Shown: piece after piece, positions 22,253-32,900 of the stretch
Numbering within the stretch: position 1 is the first letter of the stretch
How the letters are laid out: each line of letters begins with the position of its first letter
Origin: Corythucha ciliata
Taxonomy: Eukaryota > Arthropoda > Insecta > Hemiptera > Tingidae
NCBI GenBank assembly: GCA_038030265.1
Contig: CM075937.1
Span: forward strand, 20,088,001 to 20,152,000
Direction: 5' to 3'
DNA length: 64,000 nt
Made by a program: the position numbers and the translations under genes
Notes under the pieces: model-generated
What the model was told of the DNA's origin: nothing
Seen by the model: the letters and a program-made list of their open reading frames with translations, nothing else
The model's database searches: none

Positions 22253-22919
22253 GAACCGGGGGGGGGGGGCACTGGATGAGCGCCTTCCCCTGCCTGTAAT
22301 CTGATTCGATATGGTGATCAAAAAATGGGCTGTTCCACCTCAAGACATGAATTATTTCCTCGAAGTTTGATTTATAGGTCAAAACCAATAGATTTTGGAA
22401 AGGTTTTGCAATTCTTCCGCTAACGCTAACGGTAACGCCATTCATTTCCGTGATGGATTTATAGCCCAAGGCCGGCGAAACGTATTAAATCCAGGATTCC
22501 AGGTTCGTAATTTGCCGATCCGAGAAAAGCGTCCCCTAATTATTTATTACCTGTTTAATTTAATTTACTAAAGTATGACATTAGGTTCGGCTTACATCAC
22601 TTTTCTTATATACGAGTGATTGTGGCGCGTAAACACAACACGAGCGGTCCGTGTTGCGCTCGTCGAAATTTTTTCCCCCGCGGACACGCTATGAGCCATA
22701 GGAAAAGGAAACACAGCACGAACTAGAAACGTTTCTTCCACCATAATTTCAGTCGGTCTCCTTGAATTAGTGCGAGAGTTATGAGTTCTCGGTAGGAAGA
22801 CTTGTCGTCACTCTTGTTGATTGGAAGGAGCCGGACCGTTTTTATTAAAGTTGGGGCCCCGGGCCCGGGATAACAGTGGGCCCCCTCTTTTATCGAATTT
22901 CGCTCACTAAAATACATTT

Positions 22920-23100
22920 TGTACCTGATATAGTAATTTCACGGGTTTTACGCACTGAAAACCCATTTTTGGAGGTCTGACTAAAAAAACATGTTCGCTG
23001 ATTTCGTACTCAAAGAACCATTTCGCGGATTTTCTCGCTAAAACCCAATTTTCGCGGTTCTGACTCACAGAAAACCATTCGCCTCTACCACGGAAGAATC
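22920..23100 (+). repeat. Short array, family 8
   Basis: Five or so units near 30 bp with CTCAAAGAACCATTTCG and GCTAAAACCCAATTT words. A larger block is at 51340-51900. Confidence 0.5.
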
Positions 23101-23346
23101 CAATTTGGAGGAATATAGAATTAGAATACCTCAGTTACCATTCCACAGGGCCTTCCAGCGGCCGAAAATTCCATGTTCAATTCCAATAATATCACTCTCT
23201 GGGGGAAAAAACGACAGTTATTCGACCAAAATTCCGAAATACAGTTTTACAGCAGACATGTAAGGTTTTGACAGTTCTCGACCCTTTAACTATGCTAATT
23301 CAGTTTCTGGGGTCGAATTGACGATTTTTCGCTTCGATTTACCTTA

Positions 23347-24155
23347 TTTTGTGGCCAAAATCGTCGTTTTTAGCGCAGAAGGACCCGTAGCAAAAAATGA
23401 CGGTCGAAATTGCAAAAAAGGGCCTCTAGAGCCCCTTTGTATCTTAATTGCAAATATTTGTACCCGAAAAAAAACTGAGATTAAGAGAAAATTGTGGGAG
23501 GAGTAGGATTTGGCGTGACTACGTCAAAAATTATTTGCCACAGAATTACATAGAAATCTAAATCTAGTTGTTTTTTTTTTGGCATGAAAAACGCGAATAT
23601 GACCTTTGTTTTGAAGGTAAATAATTATATATTATATTTTCGGTATTAAGTTCGAAACAATTGGTTCTGGAATTTTGTAAAAATTTCTCGTACAATTTCC
23701 ATGCGAACTGACTACAACGTTGCCGAAAACAAACCCCTTTTACTTTCATGTTCCCTACGGGATTTTTTTTGCCATCTTGTATTTATAGGTCCAGAACTGT
23801 TCGAGAAAAAAAAATGCTAACTCTGAAAAGCTCGTACACTTTTTTGTCAGCCCAAAAACCGAAATGTTTTGGCACTTCTTTTAGTTTCTTATAAATATCC
23901 CGAAAATGAGTTACTTTCAAGGAAAATCTTCACTCACAAAACTTGTTGAGCATTAAATTTCCTTCAACTTTTGTATGTAAAGTAGTTTTCCACGACGAAT
24001 ATGCAACGGGCAACAGCCTAACGAAATTGTTGTTCTAAAATGGTCGAAGGTCCTAAAATCGCCTTTTTTCGACCCAAGTATACTCATTGTGCTTTACTTT
24101 GGACTATTTTGTAACATTTTTTTTTTTTTTGGTGACTTTTTGTATGAAAGAACGA
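23347..24155 (+). repeat. Arm A of a probable fold-back element
   Basis: About 810 bp that recur in inverted orientation at 50050-50894 with scattered differences. Landmarks include TTTTGTGGCCAAAATCGTCG at the left end, a central CATGTTCCCTACGG and GTATGAAAGAACGA at the right end. It carries no meaningful coding frame. Just to its right is an 88 bp segment that also flanks the other arm, in the same strand orientation. Confidence 0.75.
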
Positions 24156-24173
24156 AGACGAATGATTGAAGGA

Positions 24174-24261
24174 GGATTGAAAATTGAGTGATGATTGATG
24201 GTTATAGTCGTTGATGGATAAGGGTCTGAATTTGAAGATTAGTCGATGTGGGCTGAGGGTT
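24174..24261 (+). repeat. Putative loop segment of the fold-back element, copy A
   Basis: 88 bp starting GGATTGAAAATTGAGTG and ending GTGGGCTGAGGGTT. It is nearly identical to 49963-50050 and on the same strand, although the adjoining 0.8 kb arms are in opposite orientation. Confidence 0.75.
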
Positions 24262-24269
24262 GATTATTG

Positions 24270-24475
24270 ATTATGTGCCACTTTTGGGGCGTGAGAAGTC
24301 AGTAAGGCTATCTTTAGAGGGGAATCGCCAGTTTTGCTATTTGGAGGGCGCAATCAGTCACTTTAGCCATATTCATGGTGCGAATCGTCAGTTTCGCTAT
24401 TTTGAGACTCGATTGTAGTCAGTTTAGCCGTTTTTATGGCGGGGATAGCTGGTTTAACTATTCTAGACTGTCAAG
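24270..24475 (+). repeat. Family 2 repeats, forward
   Basis: Four to six diverged units with GCCATATTC, GGTGCGAATCGTCAG and TTTGCTATTTGG words. Followed at once by module X. Confidence 0.55.
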
Positions 24476-24480
24476 TCCTA

Positions 24481-24545
24481 TTGAGTAGAGCGAAGCACAC
24501 AATTTCTCATAAGCCCCTCCCTTGAGAAAATCCTGAATTCACGTC
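24481..24545 (-). repeat. Dispersed module X, reversed copy
   Basis: On the minus strand it reads TTCAGGATTTTCTCAAGG, GAGGGGCTTATG, then AGAAATTGTGTG. Forward copies lie at 46165-46215 and 62690-62745. In all three places it abuts family 2 on the same side once orientation is allowed for. Confidence 0.6.
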
Positions 24546-24814
24546 TGAATATACATATAATTATACACCCGTTAGAGGGCCCCTACGATTATTTTCGCTT
24601 GAAACGGCCCTGCTGGCACATGAACAGAATAGCCAGAGCTTCAGAGAATCAGAGCTATAGTTTATTTGTTCCAAACTTTGTTCACGTATTTGATGAGAGG
24701 CATAAATCTCCGTTTCTTTCTATAACTTAAGCAATCATTCGGTTGTGAAGAGCGTTGCCTCTGGGAACTCCTGGACAACCCCGTGAAAAACGTTTTTCAC
24801 TTGTTCTGACGAGT

Positions 24815-25030
24815 AAGGTTCGCAAAATTTGGGTTTTGAAAGAGCCAAACCAACGGAACCAAAACCGCAATCAAATTTTGAAATATTTAACTAGTCAAAA
24901 CCGAGAAATTGGATTCTGTAGTGAAATCCCGCGACATTTGGACTCCTTTGAGCCCAACCCGCACAATTGGTTTTGTAAATGTCCCAAACCCGAGGCATGG
25001 CTTTTTCCAGCAATCAAGAGATATTTAGTT
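24815..25030 (+). repeat. Family 4 repeats, short block
   Basis: Diverged units with GTTTTGAAAGAGCC and CAAATTTTGAA words. The 99-codon open frame here is produced by the repeat. Confidence 0.45.
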
Positions 25031-25379
25031 GGATCCTCGAAGTCGCCCTCGTAAATAACAACCAAAACGAGGTTTGTTATTAGTGTCGAATAATATTGAG
25101 TCGTGAGTTTGTGGTTTTATTTTTCACAAAATTGCAAGCTTTGAGCCTTTTTTTTTAGTAGCTGGGGAACCCGGGCTAGCGGGCCGCCATGACTGCTGCC
25201 AGAGTCTGGTCGAATAGCCGCAAAAACTGCAACATTTTGAAGCTAAATATCCGCGGAAACTGGGTTAACCGGGTCCTTTTGAGTGAGCGGCGGGGAAACC
25301 CGAGTCAACCAGCCCCGACGCGTCATCACCCAAAGCCCGGCAAATATTTCCACGAAATTACATCACTATGAACAAAAAA

Positions 25380-25790
25380 TCTGCGAAATTACAAGTTTGG
25401 AGTCTGAAATATTCACGACATTGCTAGTTTCGTAGTTATTTCCGCGATATTGTCAGTTTTGGGGATTCGGGGCTTCATTTTTCTGATCACGGAATCCAGT
25501 CAAGCCGGCCGCAGCAGCGTCTAGGTTCAAACAAATAGCCGCTAAATATCCGCGACATTGGAAGTTTCCTGGCTTAATATTCGTGATTCGTGAAACGGCA
25601 AGTTTCATGTCTTAACTTACGCGAAATTGCAAGTTTCTGCTAATTATTCTCGCAAAATTGCAAGTTTTGGGTCAAAATATTCGCGAAATTGGTGCTTAAC
25701 GGTATTTACTTTCGCAAACGTTTCTGGTCCATATTTGAGCGAAAATAGAAATTTTCCTCCGCCGTAGCGGAGAATCTTGCAATTTTGAAA
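25380..25790 (+). repeat. Family 7 repeats, forward
   Basis: Units of about 31 bp with CGCGAAATTGCAAGTTT and TTAATATTC words. The block is preceded and interrupted by a GC-rich module (AGCCGGCCGCAGCAGCG near 25502) that also occurs inside other family 7 blocks. Confidence 0.65.
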
Positions 25791-25899
25791 AAATAAAGAC
25801 CGGCAACTACCCAATTCCCGGATGTCTGGACCCCGGTTAGATTAAGGGTCAAAATGGTTCCTGTCAACCCGATGACCGCACATTGGAAGGGGGCCCCAT

Positions 25900-26670
25900 A
25901 AGGGTGTCTTAAATCTTCAGTTTTGTATTCGGGCTAAAATCGCCCTTTTTGTGGTAAAATATTCAGTTTTGTAGAGAAACGTAATATTTAGTTTTGGGGT
26001 GAAACGCAACGCCTAAAACCTGCCACTTTTCGAGTGAAATCTACCTGCGGGGGGAGGGAGGGGTATTATCACCAGTTTTTTTTTATAAACCGAATCGTCA
26101 GTTAAAAACCGCTAAAATCGTCAGTTCTAGAGGAAACCATCATTTTTAGCGTAAAATCGTAATTTTTGGAGTGAAAATGGAAGTCTTGGGGTAAAATCTT
26201 AAACTTATTGGTAAAATCGCCCGTTTCGGGGTATTACTTGAGATTTGGCGTAAAAACTGTTATTTTCAAAGGAAAATCTCGAGTTTCGTAGGTGCTCATT
26301 TTTGGTGTAACACATCTGATTGGGCGTGAAATAGTCTGTTTCTGAGTAAAATGGTAGCTTTTGGAGTAAAATAGTCATTTTTGTTGTAAAACCGTCTGTT
26401 TTTAGTTCTGAGTCGTCAGTTTCGACGTATCGTTCGCCAAAACTGATCGACCATTTTGGGAAAAACGTAAGATCTATAGGAAAACACCAGTTTCGGAGTT
26501 AAATTGTCCGTTGACATATCCTGTTACGGGGTGAAATAATCAGTCGAGGGGTAAAACCACCAAGACCGGGAGTCTTTTTTTATGTATAAAGCGAGATTTG
26601 TGGGTAAAATCAGTCAGTTTTTGGGTAAAATCGTCAGTTTTTTACGTCTTAGTTGCCGTCCTTGACGTTA
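25900..26670 (+). repeat. Family 6 repeats, about 21 bp
   Basis: Units such as GTAAAATCGTCAGTTTTTGG. The array stops about 130 bp downstream of the dynein stop codon, so the 3' UTR of that gene either ends just before it or runs into it. Confidence 0.7.
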
Positions 26671-26798
26671 TTAAACCTTGTACTTTGACTGCAAGTTGCA
26701 ACCACTGTGCACAACAAAAATGCAAGTTAGATTAGTACATTAGGTCTATTGACATTTACAAAGCGAAATTGTGCCCATTTTAAAGCGTCGTGCCGGTT

Positions 26799-29700
26799 TT
26801 AGTTGCTCAATAAAATTCCAACGCCCGCCATTATCCATTTGGACGATTTGACTCTCGTCTTCAAATTAAATGTCCAAACGTAGGTCGGACCTCTCATTTT
26901 TGTCTTATACACGGGGCACTCGTAAATATTTCGAGAGTCCTGTTTGTCGATTGTGATGGCTTTACAGTGAATAACTGGCATCATGGGGTAGAGTTCTTTG
27001 GGTTTTGATTCAACAATCGAGCCAGTTTCAACGTCCCATCTAGAGAGAGAGAGAAAGAAAAATGATTGGTAGTTCCCCTCCCCCTCACAGCAATTAATTT
27101 ATGTACCTGGCGCCTTCCATGAACAACTGTCCTAAATAAGCGCCTTCCCTGGGAGCCATTGTGAACTCTTCGATTCCTTTCTTACTGACGTCACACTGAA
27201 GACACATTTTGTCGAGGGGCCATTCATTTTTTCGAGCCGTCGTCTGCATGATGGCCGTTAGAAATGACTGAGGATTGAACAGACCGCCGAGCCATATGGT
27301 CGATGGAAGGGTGAAATCGACGATCCAATTTTGAAGGACTTGAATTCGCACGTGAAGATCCGCCGACCACGCGGACAGTGGGAGCTGCGACGGATACGCT
27401 CGAGCCATCCAACTCGCTGGCACTTGATCCATGAAAAGTGACTCTTCGAGTTGTTCCATTTCGTTTGTTATGGTGAGTTCTCCCTGTTTTTGGAAAAAAA
27501 AACGAAAGGAAGGAGTTGGATTGAAACAGGTGGGCCATGGAAGAGAGTACCTTGAGTCCTAGGCTGAGCTCGCGTAAAGTTCTTCTCATTTCATTGTTCA
27601 AAATGTTCATACGTTCGCACTCTTGGAAAGCGACAATAGTGAATGGACTACGGTCCGTAGTTCTGTTCATCATGTCTTCAATGTCAAACCCTTCGGTCAT
27701 TCGACTCATGACAGTCTGTATGATCATTTTCACCTACGGAGGTAAGGAGGGAAGGTGTTAATCGACAAATTATCTTTTTCTATAACCTCTTCCAATAATG
27801 GTTAGGGCATAACCGTATCTTCGCGGCTGGTTCCCTCCCCTTCAGCCGCTCCAGTGTCACGAGGTTGTAACTCGAAAATTGTTTTAAACAATTTTTCAGC
27901 TTGCGTAATCAGAAAATTGTACTCGGCGTTCGGGTGCAAGCCATACAGTATGGGGCTCTCCGGAGGGAGCATCGCGTCGATATATTTATGGTAACCGACG
28001 TAGTCGGAATTGGGTGGCGCTTGAAATCCTGGGCAATAGAATAGATCACCTTCGACCTTTTAATAAATATTTAATTAATTGCAATAACATTTAAAAAAAA
28101 GTCGATAAGAAGTTACCAATTCCGGGCACATGTACTCTCTCAAGTACGTCCGACAGAGCCTCCTGTCCCAGTCGTCCGTTATGTGTCCTCCGTACATAAT
28201 TTCCCCGAAAAGGTACCTAAGGTCTTCCCACGGAACACTCTGATTGTTCTCAAGGTAGTTGTACAGAACGTGTACGCTAATAGTCAAATCGCCCACGTTG
28301 AAAGGGTAAGTTCGATTCCACCCCTGTGGACCGAATTTTCTTCGCTCGGCCACAACAGCGTGGAAATAACAAAGCGAGAATAGAATGGCTTTGAATTCCG
28401 ACTCTTTCGAACACATTTCCAGGGTGTCCTGGTTGAAATTGTCTAAAGCCTTGTGAAGATTGGCTTGCATGCCGGTTGGAGCTTCGTTCGTGATTTTTAT
28501 GGCGTTTTCCAAAACTCCCTTAAAAAAAAAAACTCTCAAAACTGTAATAAATCCCCACAATAATTACTTTAATTCCTTCAAACCTGTGGAATGACATGAT
28601 ACAAAGGGTCCGGAGCTGGCTCGGCGCTGATAAAAAGTCGATAGTTTGGATGAGGTCTCATGGACGCGGCCTCCATTTTTTTGTCGAGTGACGGCAACCA
28701 ACGAGCCACCAAATGGATGTTTTGTAGAATGACCCAGTGACCCAGTTTTGAGCTCATTTCAATGGCTTTCTCGGCGACCAATTCCTGTCCCTGACCAAGG
28801 GACACGTTGTGGAAATTCTTTTTATCTACGCCGAAACCGACTTTTCTCCCGACTCGTTCCACGTCCTTTTAAACAGCGCAGGGGGGGGGGGGTCATTGGG
28901 GTGTCATAATTCATCAATTTTTTTTTCTTTTACCCTCGTTGGATCCACGCCAGGAGATAAAATGAAAAACACCGGTACCGTGGATGAGGTTTCCTCGTAG
29001 GACTTGTCAAACTCAACAGTACGGGCTTGTGTATATTGTGGGCCAAGTTTTTGCTCGATGTAATACCTGAGGAAATCGATTAAATTTAGTTTTGTCATTG
29101 AACGCGTGCGGGTCGTGGGGAGGGTTGGAGAGGGGGGACGAAACCTCATAGCGTAAACCATTCTGTCCGGTCGTAGCGCTCTCATCATGCACAGTTTTTG
29201 AAACGCAGATTTATTCTTCCAGTCAAGTGGAAAACGGTCCCTTTCTGGATTGTCACCGTCGACGAAAGCTTTCCACCTTCTGTAGGCTCCTTCGACGTCT
29301 TTGTCTAAATTCCTTAACCACCCCACCCAGATTTACAACAATGTTCACTTTATAAAAGGGTGGATTAGGGTGTTTTTTTTTTACTTGAACTCGTCCATTT
29401 GAGCCAACGCCTTAATGCCACCCCATTGAGTGTTTGACAAAATTCAAGTGGAGAAGTTAAATTAGGAACATAAGGATATCTAAGAAGAAAATCAAGTTCT
29501 TTCGCTGTAACGTCTCCCACTTTTGATTGAATCTGTCCGAAGTTTTACCCCATTTCAACGTAATTTTTCTCAATCACCCCTCCCCCACCCTCTAACTATA
29601 AACCCCACCTGTAGAGCCATGATTGACATAAAATTCATTTTGTCCTCTTCGAACAACGCCCTCGACGTATACATGAAATATTCGAAGGAAATATTTTCCG

Positions 29701-29999
29701 TGAGGTTTTCAACCCGTCCGTTCACAGTATCAGCCGGTTCCGCGTGCGTGACGGCGTGGTGGAAAACAATATTGAACGCCTGTTTTAACATTTTTCAAGT
29801 TGTAACGTTAGGAGTGTGTGAAGGTTGAATGGGGGGGGGGAGGGTTGTAGGGATTTACTTTGAGAGAAAACTGGTAGATGGGTTTAATTTTTTGAAGGTC
29901 GTTCATGATGAAATAAAGCAACGACGACCTTTCAGCGACAGGCCTGTACACTTCTCGAGCGATGTTGATTTTGGCGGACGTGCTCCTGGCTTCTGCCAT
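26799..29999 (-). CDS. Dynein exon cluster 5: AAA6 and C-terminal domain
   Basis: Exons in coding order: 29859-29999, 29609-29779, 29385-29532, 29145-29312, 28934-29066, 28584-28865, 28117-28518, 27814-28056, 27551-27733, 27107-27483, 26799-27039. Landmarks are [129 protein letters not shown] and the stop TAA (complement of 26799-26801). The reading breaks by one base in 29385-29532 (see pseudogene entry). No clear AATAAA lies within 130 bp after the stop. The 27814 exon ends at ACG|GTTATG, a weak donor chosen because it alone keeps phase and the family wording. Confidence 0.93.
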
Positions 30000-32900
30000 C
30001 TGAAACAGTGTTTTCGCAGTTAATTGGGGCCAGATTGTAACGTGACCGTGGAGTAATTTCTGTTCAGGTCCTCCCAGTTTGAAACAAAGGACAGTAATGG
30101 CGCCTTAGGTGGATGCCATGCCAATTTTGTGGATGTTCAGTCAGAATTCAGAAAACTTCAAATTTCATGGGTCTTCGAGCGCTGTTGGAGCCGGATAGCC
30201 TGAGTTTCACTGCCACAAAAAAGCCCCGATGTTTGCTACTTTGCTCAAATTAAAAATTAAGACCCTAAAAATGCAATTTCACAGAAATAAAGACCCAAAA
30301 CTATCCATTTCATGGATATTTGGCCAGAAATTTACTGATGTTTAGTTATGAATGATGAAATTTGCTGGTTATTCATAAAGTTTAGGTGATCCCGGAGCCA
30401 TCCGCATCCAAAAAAAAAAAAAAAAAAACAACAACAACAACAAAAAACGCCCAGAAACTGCAATGTTGCCGAAATTATGAACCGATACTTTGTAATTACG
30501 CTGAAATTAAAATCCGAAACTTGCAATTTCATTGAAATTACTAGCGTTTCCCATTTACATAAAATTCTGCTCTAGAGCTGTTGATTTCTACTCGTCCTCT
30601 CTAAAGTGAAACGTATGTTAATGGAGAAGACGAGTGGAAATGAATTGCTCTGGAGCAAAATTTTATATGAACGGAAAACGCTATAAGACCCGAAACATCT
30701 GCTAGAGCCGTTTAGCCGCTGTGTTTCCACGCCACACGAGAATGACCCAAAGACTATTGCAATTTTGCTTAAGCTAAGGTCATGAACTTGGAATTTCGCG
30801 GATATCCAGCCGGAAAACTATTAATTTCGCTCAAATTAGGGCCCGAAATTGCAAAATCACAAATATGTAGCTATATTAATGTTGCAATTGCACGGTAATT
30901 CGTCCAAAGATCCGCACCCACTAAAACTTGTGTCGCGAAAAAGAAGCCGGGAATAATAATAATCTCTGCGGATAATGTGGATGTTTCGCGCCACGAAACT
31001 GGTAAATTCACTGAAATTGAGACGTGAAACTTGCAATATCGCGAAAATTTGCGCACGAAAACTTTAAATTAAGCGGATATTCGTCAAAATTTAGACGCTG
31101 CCTTGGCCAAACAGTCCAGGGTCGACGCTCACAAAAAGAAACCGTCATTACGCGAAAATTAAAGACCGGAAACCAGCAATTTCGCGGACATTCAGATTAA
31201 AAACTTAAAATTTCGCGAAATATTTGAACCTGAAACTTGCAATTTCACAGAAGACATGGAACTTGCAATATAGCGAATATTCATCCGGGACTCTTCCAAT
31301 TTCATGGGGAAAAAAAAATTGCACGCTTGTGGCTATTCGTCGCCTGCTAGCACGCCTTCCCCGAACACACACAAAACAAACCCGGAAACTAGCAATTCTG
31401 CGTAAATAAATACCGTAAACTTGCATAATTTCGCGGTAATAAAGACAAAAAAAATAGCAATTTCATTGATATTTAGCCTCATAAATGGCAATTCCGTTGA
31501 TATTTAGCTCCGAGTGGTATAATTTCGTGGCCGTATTTGCTAAACTCTGGGTGTAGTTAAGGTTGGCTATCCCTGGATCCTTAGCATTTATAAAAAAGTG
31601 GAGTTGTAGTACTTTTGCTCGTAAATTGCGCAAGAAATCCTAAAAAAAAATTGTTAGCAAATACCAGAACTCTTTGTTGTGAACACTTTAGACCTTTTAC
31701 GACTACGGAGGGAATGACCTTTTATCAAAATAACGCAATATCAACGCTTTTTACACCATTATTAGGCAATTCTCTACTCAGGAGTCAGAGCGTGCCACTG
31801 GAAAACGGTCAATTCATCCCCGGTAACAGAATTTGCACATAATAAAATGGTCGTTGTCAGTCGAAAACTGATATCTCTGCATGGGAAACTGTCCTTATGA
31901 AGCAAGGACGCCTACGCAGAACGCAACAAAGACGCAGATGATGCCAGAGCAACTCTCAAAGAAGAATGCAAGCCATACGTTGCGTTTTTTCTTTGCGTAT
32001 TTGGTTTCAGCCACCCAAAATCCATGGAACTAGGTTTTTTTTTTAGTGAGACAGGCCCACGAAATTGGCGTTTTAGTGAGTCAGAATCTTGAAGAAAATT
32101 CTTTGCCGTTGTCCAAAACGTCCATAATTGGTTTTTGAATTAGACAAACTCGCAAAATTGGGTTTTCAGGATAAAAAAAACCAACGCAATATTGATTTTT
32201 TAGTGAGCCAGACCCACGAAAATTAGCTGGATATACACGAACAGATCCCCCCCCGCCCATGACCTTTGCGTTAGTGCGAAGATAAAAAAAAAAAACGTCG
32301 ATTTTGGCCCTGAGGTTTCAACACCCGACGGCCCGCAGTCGTTGAACGCCTTCCATCGATCACGTGCGGCAGAGCAATACACATAATTCTAACAAAATTG
32401 AGAAAAATAGCTGATTCGTGAATTATAGAGGTCATTTCAAGGCTAAAATTTAGAAGAAAACGCTGATGTGCTGTTCGTGAGCCAAAATCGCGGCTGAAAT
32501 TGAGAAACATCGCCGCAATTCGCAAATAGAAATAAGAAAAGGCGTGAATTCGTGCTTATAACAGAGAAAAAGCGCTAAATCATAGCCAAAATTGAAAAAA
32601 AACAAAAAAAAACGCTAATTCACCGGATGCAAATTGGCGGATGAAAAATGAAAAAGTGCAAGGCACTAATTCACTAATTTTATTCGATTTCCCATCATTC
32701 TCATACTCCACGACTCTTCTCTCACTCTCACTCAAGATTTACATCTGAAATGGAGGAAAAGCGCTGATGCGTAGAAAAAAGAGAAGTCACGTTAATGTGC
32801 TAATCCTGGGGTAAATAAGCCGCCAAAAATTTGGGAAACGACAAAATTGAGAACAACGCTAATTCGTGGCCATAATTGATTAAAAATGGAGAAAACCGGT

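Noticed and set aside
29609..29620. Acceptor AAAAG at 29520 as the start of the 29385-29532 exon
   Set aside because: It gives the wrong phase after ALQ; the acceptor before ATTCAATCAAAAG (exon start 29532) is in phase.
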